Shown here piece after piece: positions 19,149-27,090 of a stretch of 64,000 nt of DNA. Source of the stretch: Clostridia bacterium (GTDB taxonomy: Bacteria; Bacillota; Clostridia; Lachnospirales; Lachnospiraceae); NCBI GenBank assembly GCA_003249225.1, contig QKJQ01000016.1:124001-188000 (forward strand), in the 5' to 3' direction. A model generated the notes under the pieces. The model saw only the letters and a list, made by a program, of their open reading frames with translations, was not told where the DNA came from and did not search any database. The stretch's first letter is position 1; each line of letters opens with the position of its first letter. Position numbers and translations under genes: made by a program.

Positions 19149-20066
19149 ATGGAATATGTGTTATTATTAAGCAAACAGATCATTCTTATGTTCCTGTTAA
19201 TGGGAATAGGATACTGGCTTTTTAAGTCAAAGAAGTTAAGTGTGCAAGGGAACAAAGAACTGGCGACCATACTGATCTATGCGATTTTACCGGCATCGAT
19301 AATTAGATCATTTCTTACAGAGTTTACATCAAAAAAGCTGGTTGGATTTTTGCTGTCTTTTGCAGCTGCCCTGGCAGCACTTGTTATTTCTATCCTGATA
19401 TCAAAAATTATTTTTGGCAGCAGGAAAAAGATTGAGCATTTTGGTACGGCATTTTCAAATGCCGGATTTATCGGTATTCCACTGGTCAAAGCAGCGGTTG
19501 GAGAAGAAGCTGTATTTTATATTGCTTCCTTTGTTGCATTGCTGAACATACTGCAATGGACCTATGGTGTCGTGGTGATGAGTGAAAGCAAAGAAGCAGT
19601 ATCGATCAGGAAACTTAGCAGGAATCCTATTCTGATTTCCCTGTTTACAGGACTACTTTTCTTTTTTACACAGTGGAACGTGCCGGCACTGGTCAGTAAT
19701 ACCTTATCTCTTGTAGGAAATATGACAGCACCGGTCGCCATGATTACATTAGGAGCTTACCTTGCGCAATTGTCTTTTAAAGAGCTGTTAAATGAAAAGG
19801 CTGCGTATCAGAGTACGGCAGTAAGGTTGCTGCTAATTCCGCTTGTGACTCTCGCAGTCTTAACGCTCCTGCCAAATGAATACCGGGATATAAAGATGAC
19901 GGTCCTTATTGCAACGGCAGCACCGGTCGGCTCCAATGTTGCGGTCTTTGCCCAGTTAAATGGACTCGATTATACAAGAGCAGTAAAAAGTGTGTGCTTA
20001 AGTACGGTGTTCTGTATCATTACTATGCCAATTATCCTTGGATTAGCAGCAGTAATATGGAAGTAA
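19149..20066 (+). CDS. AEC family transporter
   Basis: A 305-residue membrane protein of the auxin efflux carrier family with about ten helices. Motifs include LATILIYAILPASIIRSF, AFSNAGFIGIPLVKA and the C-terminal ATAAPVGSNVAVFAQ. Bacterial members often move malate or other organic acids. The adjacent divergent LysR gene suggests substrate-induced expression. GAGGGAGG precedes the ATG. Its last codons are part of a tandem repeat that continues downstream. Confidence 0.9.
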   Translation: MEYVLLLSKQIILMFLLMGIGYWLFKSKKLSVQGNKELATILIYAILPASIIRSFLTEFTSKKLVGFLLSFAAALAALVISILISKIIFGSRKKIEHFGTAFSNAGFIGIPLVKAAVGEEAVFYIASFVALLNILQWTYGVVVMSESKEAVSIRKLSRNPILISLFTGLLFFFTQWNVPALVSNTLSLVGNMTAPVAMITLGAYLAQLSFKELLNEKAAYQSTAVRLLLIPLVTLAVLTLLPNEYRDIKMTVLIATAAPVGSNVAVFAQLNGLDYTRAVKSVCLSTVFCIITMPIILGLAAVIWK

Positions 20067-20181
20067 GCTTGAAGAGGCAGTAGATGGAAGTAAGCTTGAA
20101 GAGGCAGTAGTATGGAAGTAAGCTTGAAGAAACAGTAATATGGAAGTAAGCTTGAAGAAGCAGTAAGAGTGGAAGTATGAA
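20050..20181 (+). repeat. 28-base tandem repeat, 4.7 copies, overlapping the AEC stop codon
   Basis: Copies start at 20050, 20078, 20105 and 20133, with a partial copy at 20161. Each contains ATGGAAGTAAGCTTGAAGA. The first copy includes the last codons and stop of the AEC gene, so the gene end itself has been multiplied. The array fills most of the gap to the SGNH hydrolase. Confidence 0.92.
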
Positions 20182-20213
20182 TAAGAAGACGATAGAGAAA
20201 GGAATATAAAACA

Positions 20214-20885
20214 ATGAGCGAAACCATAGAAGAAGTACAACAAAGGATGTTCGCAGAAGAAAAGAAGGATAAAGTCAGGCGTTATAAGCATTTGAACCAG
20301 TATGTAAAAAAAGGAGAAATACTATTCGTTGGTTCCTCCCTGATGGAGCAGTTTCCGATCTATGAGCTCCTTTTGGATTATAATGTCAGAAAGACAATTT
20401 ATAACCGGGGAATTGGGGGATTCACAACATATGAGTTAGAAGAAGTGCTTGATACCTTAGTCTTTGAATTAGAGCCATCCAAAATATTCATCAACATAGG
20501 AACCAATGATATCAATTTGCCGAATTTTACGACCAGGGGACTGATTGAGCGATACGAGAATATTCTTAGAAAAATCATGAAAAGACTGCCAAAGACAAGA
20601 ATTTATGTTATGGCCTATTATCCGGTGAATGGGGTCTATGATTATGGCAATGATTTTATGAAAGAGGCACTGAAGGTCAGGTCAAATGAGAAAATCAATG
20701 AAGTGAATCAGGCAGTGAGTTGTATGGCTGAACGATTGAATCTATGCTACATTGATGTGAATGAGAACTTAAAAGATGAGGATGGGAATCTGAAACACAA
20801 TTATTCCATAGAAGGTATGCATATGTATGCCGATGGCTACAAAGCAGTCTTTGATGAGCTGCTGACCTTTCTCCTTGAACCATAG
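20214..20885 (+). CDS. SGNH/GDSL-type hydrolase
   Basis: A 223-residue cytosolic protein of the SGNH esterase/lipase family. Block I is VGSSLMEQ with the nucleophile serine, the Gly block is NRGIGGFTT and block III is INIGTNDI. The final block reads SIEGMHMYADGY, with Glu where most members have Asp in D-x-x-H. No signal peptide is present. The likely role is ester or acetyl removal from a sugar or lipid; the substrate is unknown. AAAGGA lies ten bases before the ATG. Confidence 0.85.
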   Translation: MSETIEEVQQRMFAEEKKDKVRRYKHLNQYVKKGEILFVGSSLMEQFPIYELLLDYNVRKTIYNRGIGGFTTYELEEVLDTLVFELEPSKIFINIGTNDINLPNFTTRGLIERYENILRKIMKRLPKTRIYVMAYYPVNGVYDYGNDFMKEALKVRSNEKINEVNQAVSCMAERLNLCYIDVNENLKDEDGNLKHNYSIEGMHMYADGYKAVFDELLTFLLEP

Positions 20886-21054
20886 AATCAAGGGACTGCT
20901 TTTCTGGTGTTTCGAAAGTAAGATTCAGGAACAACAAAAAATAATAGGGTAAAAGTGTAAAATTAAGATGGTATTCAATTTGTATCAATCGCTCTACAAT
21001 GAAAAGGTATCAGTGAATTGCGTAAGACAGTTACCATAGGGGGTTGAATACAAG

Positions 21055-23094
21055 ATGAAGAAGTTACTATTAATAATATGCATAGGAATGTTGTTGCTGA
21101 CAGCGTGTGGCAGTAACAGCGTTCCTAATAATGATTCTGTGGACACGAAGGCACCATCCTCCATGACAGAATCGAAGGAAAATACAGCAGGGACCGGAAG
21201 TGCTGAACAAGAGGATTCAAAAGCACAGGACTCAAAAGCACAAGATTCCGAAGTACAAGACTCAGAAACAAAAGATTCAGAAGCAATTACTGCCAGTTCA
21301 GAAGATTCTGATAGTGATGCTTTTGTATCTTTTGAAGTACCGGGAGGAATCTATGCAGAGGCTTTTGATTTAGAACTCACAGCAGAGGAAGGAACCATCT
21401 ATTATACGACCGATGGAAGTGATCCGGTCACCAGCAGTACAAGAATCCCTTATGAAGGTGCAATCCCGATTAAGGACAGGAGTGACGCTGCCAATGTAAT
21501 CGCAGCGGTAGATCCGGTTCTTTTTTGTGGTAATTTTAGTGAACCAACGAGTGATCGAACAAATTTTATATGCAAGGCAGGAATACCGGAGGATCGTGCG
21601 GTTGATAAATGCAGTGTTATAAGAGCTGTGGCGCAGATCGATGAGACGACCTATTCGCAGACCACCTCCGCGACTTATTTTATCGGAACCCCGACAGAAC
21701 ATATTCAGGGACTGGCAGAAAGTGTGGAAGCTGCCGGGCAGTCGTTGGCCGTCATCAGTATATCCATGAATTTTGAGGACCTTTTTGACAGCGAGACAGG
21801 AATTTATGTGAAGGGTACTATTTTTGAAGATGCACTGAGTACGTTCCTAACAAAAGAAACGATAAAAAGCGGAGAGACGGCAAGGTCACTTGATGCGAAT
21901 TACAAGCAACGAGGAGGGGACTGGGAAAGAGCCTGCCATATGGAGTTTTTTGAATTTGATGCAGAAGGTGCGAAACTGGAATTATCACAGGATTGCGGAA
22001 TTCGGATTCAGGGAAATTATTCACGCTCGGATCTTCAGAAGGGACTGCGTCTGAAAGCAGACAGTGAGTATGGAGACAATAATTTCAGATATTCGGTCTT
22101 TGGAGAAGAATTGACCGATTCATCGGGAGATACGATTGATAAATTCAAGAATCTGGTGTTACGTGCCGGGGGAAACTGTGCATTTACCTCAAAATTCAAT
22201 GATACCTACTGGCAGAGTCTGGTCGGGGATCTTGCCTGTGAGACACTTGCCTCACGCCCCTGTGTTGTATACGTGAACGGTGAATACTTTGGACTTTATG
22301 TACTTCAGGAAGACTATGATAATGATTATTTTGAAGATCACTATGGGGTTGAAAAGGACGATGTCGTAATCTACAAAGGCGATGGGGAAACCTATTCCAG
22401 TGGCTATAAGCTGGATGAAGGCGAATTGCCGGAGGGAGAAGACGAGAGCTTTTATTTTCAGGAGCTGCTGACTTTCTTTTCCGATCATATTGATCTGTCA
22501 AAGGAAGAGGATTACCTGGAGTTTTCTAAATTGGTCGATGTGGAAAGTGTGAGAGATTACTTTGCAGCAGAGGTATGGATCAATAATAAGTGGGACTGGC
22601 CCGGTAAGAACTGGTCCATGTGGAGAACGACGACCATAGACGAAGCGAATTCCTACGCGGACAGCAGATGGCGTTTTCAGTTCTATGATATGGAGTTTGG
22701 CGGAGTAAGCGGGCAGGGGGATGCAAGGACCAATACGTTAAAAGAAGATAACTATATGCCAGAGGGTCTTCTTGATAAAGGGACAAAAAATCCGGCAGTT
22801 CTGTGTTTTGCCTACCTTATGACGAATCAGGGTTTTCGGGATGATTATGTAAGCACCGTACAAAACATGGAGAATACGACCTTTGAGCAGACGAATGCTT
22901 TGGCTGTGCTGGATCAATTTGAGGGAATCTATAGTCCGTTGTATGAACAGTTCTTTGCAAGATATCCGGGAACAGGGTCGGCACAGGAAGCAAGATATGG
23001 AGGTTATGCCAGCATTAACTGCATCCGGGATTTCCTTACGTACAGAAAAGATAACATACAGAAAATGCTGGACTGGATCGATAACGTTTTATAG
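21055..23094 (+). CDS. CotH-kinase-family lipoprotein
   Basis: A 679-residue surface lipoprotein. The signal peptide ends in LTAC. A hydrophilic linker (about 50-80) contains five 5-residue repeats of the QDSKA type. A chitobiase/hexosaminidase C-terminal-like beta domain follows (YYTTDGSDPVTSSTRIPYEG). The remainder is a CotH kinase domain with GIRIQGNYSR, the WxSLVGD block, ECxxPC-like ASRPCVVYVNGEYFGLYVLQE and the DMEFGG metal-binding motif. CotH proteins are atypical kinases, known in spore coats and on cell surfaces. Substrate unknown. Confidence 0.88.
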   Translation: MKKLLLIICIGMLLLTACGSNSVPNNDSVDTKAPSSMTESKENTAGTGSAEQEDSKAQDSKAQDSEVQDSETKDSEAITASSEDSDSDAFVSFEVPGGIYAEAFDLELTAEEGTIYYTTDGSDPVTSSTRIPYEGAIPIKDRSDAANVIAAVDPVLFCGNFSEPTSDRTNFICKAGIPEDRAVDKCSVIRAVAQIDETTYSQTTSATYFIGTPTEHIQGLAESVEAAGQSLAVISISMNFEDLFDSETGIYVKGTIFEDALSTFLTKETIKSGETARSLDANYKQRGGDWERACHMEFFEFDAEGAKLELSQDCGIRIQGNYSRSDLQKGLRLKADSEYGDNNFRYSVFGEELTDSSGDTIDKFKNLVLRAGGNCAFTSKFNDTYWQSLVGDLACETLASRPCVVYVNGEYFGLYVLQEDYDNDYFEDHYGVEKDDVVIYKGDGETYSSGYKLDEGELPEGEDESFYFQELLTFFSDHIDLSKEEDYLEFSKLVDVESVRDYFAAEVWINNKWDWPGKNWSMWRTTTIDEANSYADSRWRFQFYDMEFGGVSGQGDARTNTLKEDNYMPEGLLDKGTKNPAVLCFAYLMTNQGFRDDYVSTVQNMENTTFEQTNALAVLDQFEGIYSPLYEQFFARYPGTGSAQEARYGGYASINCIRDFLTYRKDNIQKMLDWIDNVL

Positions 23095-23111
23095 GAAGCA
23101 CCTATTTCCTA

Positions 23112-23140
23112 TTGACACAAAAAAGGTTTTAGACTATATT
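23112..23140 (+). promoter_or_regulatory. Consensus sigma-A promoter of the purine/molybdenum operon
   Basis: TTGACA (23112-23117), 17 bases, TATATT (23135-23140). Transcription should begin near 23147, about 25 bases before the first paired element of the riboswitch-like leader. Confidence 0.85.
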
Positions 23141-23170
23141 TGTGTATATATATACATTAGAATAATGGTA

Positions 23171-23240
23171 TTTGTATAAGCTCATCAATAGGGGATGAGC
23201 GTCTCGACCGGGCAACCGTAAATTGTCTTAGGCTACAAAA
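23171..23240 (+). promoter_or_regulatory. Variant purine riboswitch aptamer
   Basis: The purine-riboswitch fold can be drawn by hand. P1 pairs TTTGTA (23171-23176) with TACAAA (23234-23239). J1/2 is TAA. P2 pairs GCTCATC with GATGAGC around the loop AATAGGG. P3 is capped by the canonical loop CCGTAAA, whose CC can kiss the GG of the P2 loop. The core deviates: J2/3 reads GTCTCGACC instead of GTTTCTACC (U48C, U51G in xpt numbering), and the P3-J3/1-P1 segment reads CTTAGGCTA instead of CCGACTA. The specificity cytosine C74 is kept. The following genes degrade purines, so xanthine or a related oxopurine is the likely ligand (inference). Confidence 0.82.
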
Positions 23241-23313
23241 GCAGATTAGTTGAAATTCAGTGAATTTATTGGTGCGCGGATTTTAATGGTTTGTTTTTGT
23301 AGTCTATTTTTTT
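23230..23313 (+). terminator. Riboswitch-controlled terminator
   Basis: AGGCTACAAAAGCAG (23230-23244) can pair with TTGTTTTTGTAGTCT (23291-23305) over 15 positions with two G-U pairs, followed by TATTTTTTT. The 5' arm of this stem includes the whole 3' strand of P1. Ligand-stabilised P1 should therefore prevent the terminator and turn the operon ON. Confidence 0.72.
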
Positions 23314-23339
23314 AGGTCAGAACTTTATTCTGATAAAGC

Positions 23340-23385
23340 AGCAGAGCAGGAATAACAAATAGACAGCAGAGCAGGGAAAAGAAAG
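23340..23385 (+). repeat. 25-base tandem duplication in the operon leader
   Basis: AGCAGAGCAGG recurs at 23340 and 23365 with similar A-rich flanks, between the leader terminator and the first gene. Confidence 0.5.
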
Positions 23386-23410
23386 TCAAAGAAAGCAGTG
23401 AGGAAGTAAA

Positions 23411-24430
23411 ATGAAATTGATAAATACAGTCGATGCCGTTGGTCATATCTTATGTCACGACATTACAAGGATTGTGAAGGACGTTCAAAAGGATGCGGTA
23501 TTCAGAAAAGGGCACATTGTAACACAAGAAGATATCCCAATGTTATTAAGCATAGGCAAAGATCACCTGTACGTATGGGAAAATGATGATACTGTTTACC
23601 ATGAGAATGAAGCAGCAAAAATTCTGGCAGGAATCTGTGGACAGGAGCATATGACCTGGTCTGAGGTCAAAGAAGGTAAAATCGACCTTTTGGCAGAGAT
23701 GGATGGCTACTTTCTGTCAGACGTAGAAAGAATGGCTGTGATCAATGGTATGGAAGAAATCATGATAGCAGCAAGACATTCCGGAACACCGGTTAAAAAG
23801 GGTGATAAGCTGGCTGGGACCAGGGTCATTCCACTTGTTATAAAAAAGGACAAAGTAAACCGGGCCAAAGAATACGCCGGCGATATTCCATTACTGCAGA
23901 TCAGACCATATAAGAAATTCAGCGTTGGTATTGTAACGACCGGAAACGAAGTGCTCTTTGGAAGAATACAGGATACCTTTGGACCAGTGATAAAGGAAAA
24001 GCTGGCAGAGTACCAGACGGATGTTCTGGAACAAAGAATTGTTGGTGATGACCCGGAAGATATCAAGGCTGCAATTCTTGAACTGATAGAAAAAGGTGCA
24101 GATATGATCCTTTGCACCGGCGGTATGAGCGTTGATCCGGATGACAGAACCCCGGCTGCGATCAAAGCGACCGGAGCCAGGATCGTAACATACGGTGCTC
24201 CGGTACTTCCGGGAGCCATGTTCTTAATGGCGTACACAGAGAATGGAATTCCGGTCATGGGACTGCCTGGGTGTGTGATGTATGCCAAGAGAACGATATT
24301 TGACCTTGTACTTCCCCGTGTTCTTGCCGGTATTTTGATCACAAAAGAATGGCTGGCCGATCTTGGCAATGGAGGGCTTTGTCTTAACTGCGAGATCTGT
24401 ACCTATCCCAATTGTGGATTTGGTCATTAA
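23411..24430 (+). CDS. Molybdopterin-binding protein, MoeA/MoCF-like, with Cys-rich tail
   Basis: A 339-residue protein of the molybdopterin-binding type found in molybdenum-hydroxylase clusters. An N-terminal part (residues 1-170) shows a MoeA-like beta-rich pattern. A MoCF_biosynth domain follows (VGIVTTGNEVLFG, ILCTGGMSVDPDDRTPAAI, MGLPGCVMY) that binds molybdopterin and probably assists molybdate insertion. It is shorter than full MoeA and ends in an unusual cysteine-rich tail (CLNCEICTYPNCGFGH). It is the first gene of the operon. GAGGAAG precedes the ATG. Confidence 0.85.
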   Translation: MKLINTVDAVGHILCHDITRIVKDVQKDAVFRKGHIVTQEDIPMLLSIGKDHLYVWENDDTVYHENEAAKILAGICGQEHMTWSEVKEGKIDLLAEMDGYFLSDVERMAVINGMEEIMIAARHSGTPVKKGDKLAGTRVIPLVIKKDKVNRAKEYAGDIPLLQIRPYKKFSVGIVTTGNEVLFGRIQDTFGPVIKEKLAEYQTDVLEQRIVGDDPEDIKAAILELIEKGADMILCTGGMSVDPDDRTPAAIKATGARIVTYGAPVLPGAMFLMAYTENGIPVMGLPGCVMYAKRTIFDLVLPRVLAGILITKEWLADLGNGGLCLNCEICTYPNCGFGH

Positions 24431-24484
24431 CGGCAGATCATTCGAACCTGACAGGGCAGGAATCAGCACAGAAAGGGAGAGAAT

Positions 24485-24961
24485 ATGAGTGAATTAACAC
24501 ATTTTGATCAGGATGGAAATGCAAGAATGGTCGATGTTACAGAAAAGATAAATACCGTTCGCGAGGCGGTGGCGACAGGTTCCATACAGGTCAGTGAAGA
24601 AATCATGAAGATGATTGAAGAAGGAACCGGCGCAAAAGGTGATATACTTGGGGTAGCCAGAATTGCAGGAATTATGGCGACCAAAAGAACCGGTGAGCTG
24701 ATTCCGCTCTGTCATCCTTTGATGCTTTCAAAAAGCAGCGTGGATTTTGAGCTGGACAAAGAAAATATGCTGGTTCATGTGTTCTGTACTGCAAAACTGG
24801 AAGGCAAGACCGGGGTCGAGATGGAGGCCCTGACCGGTGCTTCGGTAGCTCTTCTTACCATATATGATATGTGCAAAGCAGCAGACAAGAACATGGTGAT
24901 AACACAGATTAAGCTGCTGAAAAAGAGCGGGGGCAAAAGCGGGGATTTTGTTGCAGGCTGA
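24485..24961 (+). CDS. moaC: Cyclic pyranopterin monophosphate synthase
   Basis: A 158-residue MoaC, which with MoaA converts GTP to cyclic pyranopterin monophosphate, the first step of molybdenum cofactor synthesis. Diagnostic stretches are [19 protein letters not shown] and [26 protein letters not shown], which carry the substrate-binding residues. Length is normal. GGGAGAGA precedes the ATG. It lies 54 bases after the MoeA-like gene. Confidence 0.97.
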   Translation: MSELTHFDQDGNARMVDVTEKINTVREAVATGSIQVSEEIMKMIEEGTGAKGDILGVARIAGIMATKRTGELIPLCHPLMLSKSSVDFELDKENMLVHVFCTAKLEGKTGVEMEALTGASVALLTIYDMCKAADKNMVITQIKLLKKSGGKSGDFVAG

Positions 24962-25030
24962 CCGTACCAGTTTCCAAGGTTCCTTCCAGTAAAGGGAAGT
25001 TTGTAGCAGAGAATCGTTCCTGATAAAAAA

Positions 25031-25113
25031 GCCAATGGCGAGCCAATGGCCAAACCAATAGCCAAACCAATGCCGAACCAATGGCCAAACCAATGATGAG
25101 CTAATGGTTAAAC
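25031..25113 (+). repeat. 12-base tandem repeat, about 7 imperfect copies
   Basis: CCAATGGCCAAA and close variants recur across 83 bases between moaC and moaA. No ORF or structure explains them. Confidence 0.8.
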
Positions 25114-25135
25114 AAAAAAAGAAAAGAGAAGATCA

Positions 25136-26113
25136 ATGAAGGATAAATGGAGCAGATCCATAAACTACATTCGAATATCTGTCACAAACCGTTGTAATCT
25201 AAGATGCAATTACTGTGTACCAAAAGAAGGAATTCCGGTAACAGATTGCGCAGAAGAGCTTCGCATTGAAGAAATCGAAAAGATTGCAGGTGCCGGAGTA
25301 AAAATCGGGATTGACCGCATCAAGATCACCGGTGGAGAGCCGCTCATGCGTAAGGATCTTCCGGAAGTGATTGACAGGATAAAAAGAATACCGGGAATCT
25401 CACAGGTCACAATGACGACCAACGGGGTCATGCTGTACGATTTTCTGGAGCCGTTAGTCCGGGCAGGGGTTGACTGCATCAACGTGAATATACCGTCCAT
25501 GGATCCATTTATTTATAAAGAAGTGACAGGACGGGATGAACTTGATAAGGTACTGAAATCGGTACGGGCAGCACTCAGGGCCGGCGTAAAAATTCGCATA
25601 AACTGCGTTGGCAGGAACGATCTGACAGAAGCAGAGCTGACAAGCTTTTTAGCATTTGCTAAAGAAAATCCTGTGGATATCCGGTTTATTGAGATGATGC
25701 CAATCGGACTGGGAAGTCATTATGAGGTACGGCCAAACGATGAGATTCGAAAGAAACTGGAGGTACTTTCCGGAAACACCTTAAGAATCTCTGAGTACAA
25801 AGGAAATGGCCCTGCCGTATATTATGAAATAGAGGATTATAAAGGAAAGATTGGTTTTATCAGCGCGATATCCCATAAATTCTGTGAGTCCTGCAATCGT
25901 GTCAGGATCAACGCAAAAGGAGACTTAAAGCTCTGCCTGAACTTTGAACGTGGGGTCTCCCTTAAAGAAGCAGCACAAGGAACCATAGAAGATCTGGCAG
26001 CAATCATGCAAAAGGCAATTTATGAGAAGCCCGAAGCTCATAGCTTTCATGAAGAATCAAACGAGCTAAAGGAAATAAAAGAAAGAAAGAATATGGTCGA
26101 AATAGGAGGTTAG
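25136..26113 (+). CDS. moaA: GTP 3',8-cyclase
   Basis: A 325-residue radical-SAM enzyme acting with MoaC. The N-terminal cluster motif is CNLRCNYC; the second, GTP-binding cluster is CESCNRVRINAKGDLKLC. ITGGEPLMRKDL is the radical-SAM GGEP block. The chain ends in IGG, matching the functionally important GG terminus of the family. The next gene starts three bases later, so the two are tightly coupled. Confidence 0.97.
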   Translation: MKDKWSRSINYIRISVTNRCNLRCNYCVPKEGIPVTDCAEELRIEEIEKIAGAGVKIGIDRIKITGGEPLMRKDLPEVIDRIKRIPGISQVTMTTNGVMLYDFLEPLVRAGVDCINVNIPSMDPFIYKEVTGRDELDKVLKSVRAALRAGVKIRINCVGRNDLTEAELTSFLAFAKENPVDIRFIEMMPIGLGSHYEVRPNDEIRKKLEVLSGNTLRISEYKGNGPAVYYEIEDYKGKIGFISAISHKFCESCNRVRINAKGDLKLCLNFERGVSLKEAAQGTIEDLAAIMQKAIYEKPEAHSFHEESNELKEIKERKNMVEIGG

Positions 26114-26115
26114 AA

Positions 26116-26559
26116 ATGCAAAAGGGAATCGTAAAAGCTGTCTGCATCAGTGAAAATAAGGGAACGGCGAAAACAGACAGACAAGAAGCCCTGCTGATCG
26201 AAAATTTCGGATTACAGGACGATGCTCATGCCGGAAACTGGCACCGACAGGTCAGTCTTTTATCGTACGAAGAGGTGGAAGCTTTCAGGAAAAGAGGAGC
26301 TGACGTCGCGGATGGAGCGTTTGGAGAGAATCTTTTAGTTTCAGGTATTGATTTTAAGCGGTTACCAATAGGAACGTTGCTGAACTGTCAGGAAGTTGAA
26401 TTGGAGATTACTCAGATCGGCAAAAAATGTCACAGTGAATGCGAAATATTTCACCAGGTAGGCGACTGCATTATGCCAAGAGAAGGAGTCTTTGCGGTTG
26501 TTAAAAAGGGTGGAAAGATAAAAACGGGGGATGAAATGTATGTCAGAGAAAAAGTATAA
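26116..26559 (+). CDS. MOSC domain protein
   Basis: A 147-residue MOSC-domain protein with LQDDAHAGNWHRQVSLLS, DGAFGENLLVSGIDF and GKKCH, the conserved cysteine proposed to carry sulfur. In molybdenum-hydroxylase clusters such stand-alone MOSC proteins are thought to deliver or exchange the sulfido or selenido ligand of the cofactor. AGGAGG lies six bases before the ATG. Its 3' end overlaps the mog gene. Confidence 0.93.
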   Translation: MQKGIVKAVCISENKGTAKTDRQEALLIENFGLQDDAHAGNWHRQVSLLSYEEVEAFRKRGADVADGAFGENLLVSGIDFKRLPIGTLLNCQEVELEITQIGKKCHSECEIFHQVGDCIMPREGVFAVVKKGGKIKTGDEMYVREKV

Positions 26560-27043
26560 GGCAGCTGTGATAACGATGAGTGACAAAGGATACCGGGGAG
26601 AGCGAAGCGATACGAGCGGTCCCGCCATCATGCAGATCCTAAAGGAAAAAGGGATGGAAGTGGTTGAGTATTTTCTGATTCCGGATGAATTTGAAGTCAT
26701 AACCTATCATTTGAAAAAGCTATGCGACGAAGAGGTCTGCGATCTGATCATAACGACCGGGGGCACCGGATGCGCCAAACGGGATGTGACGCCGGAAGCA
26801 ACCAAAAGTGTCATTGAAAAAGAAATACCGGGAATTGCAGAAGCCATCCGTTACAAAAGCCTTCAGATCACACCGAAAGCTATGCTGGGACGAGGGGTGG
26901 CAGGAATTTGCAACAATACAATGATCATTAATCTGCCCGGCAGTGAAAAAGCGGTCAGAGAGAGCATGGAAGTATTTATTGATGTTGTGCCGCATGCACT
27001 CGACACCTTAAAGGGGAAGGCAGAGGATTGCGGACGGGAATGA
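26540..27043 (+). CDS. mogA: Molybdopterin adenylyltransferase (MogA/MoaB family)
   Basis: A 167-residue MogA/MoaB protein that adenylylates molybdopterin before molybdate insertion. Motifs are AAVITMSDKGYRGERSDTSG, ITTGGTGCAKRDVTPEAT and INLPGSEKAV. The track start (26531) abuts GGGGG with no spacing, so I use the second ATG, 26540, where homology begins (MSEKKYKAAVIT). It overlaps the MOSC gene by 20 bases. Confidence 0.93.
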   Translation: MSEKKYKAAVITMSDKGYRGERSDTSGPAIMQILKEKGMEVVEYFLIPDEFEVITYHLKKLCDEEVCDLIITTGGTGCAKRDVTPEATKSVIEKEIPGIAEAIRYKSLQITPKAMLGRGVAGICNNTMIINLPGSEKAVRESMEVFIDVVPHALDTLKGKAEDCGRE

Positions 27044-27090
27044 CCTGATTTCATGTTAGGGTAAATCAAAAAGAAGGAAAGGAGGTCCGT

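Noticed and set aside
20050-20181. Possible CRISPR array
   Set aside because: Repeats are contiguous with no unique spacers, and no cas genes are present. The same applies to the arrays at 25031, 32191, 56811 and 62429.
20032-20291. Leu/Phe-rich minus-strand ORFs over the AEC downstream array
   Set aside because: Products of reading the 28-base tandem repeat in reverse; no ribosome site.
23171-23313. Molybdenum cofactor riboswitch for the moa/mod operon
   Set aside because: The leader clearly follows the purine-riboswitch scaffold and lacks the large Moco-element layout.
23707-24369. 220-residue minus-strand ORF inside the MoeA-like gene
   Set aside because: Antisense shadow; Ser/Ile/Pro-rich with no start signal.
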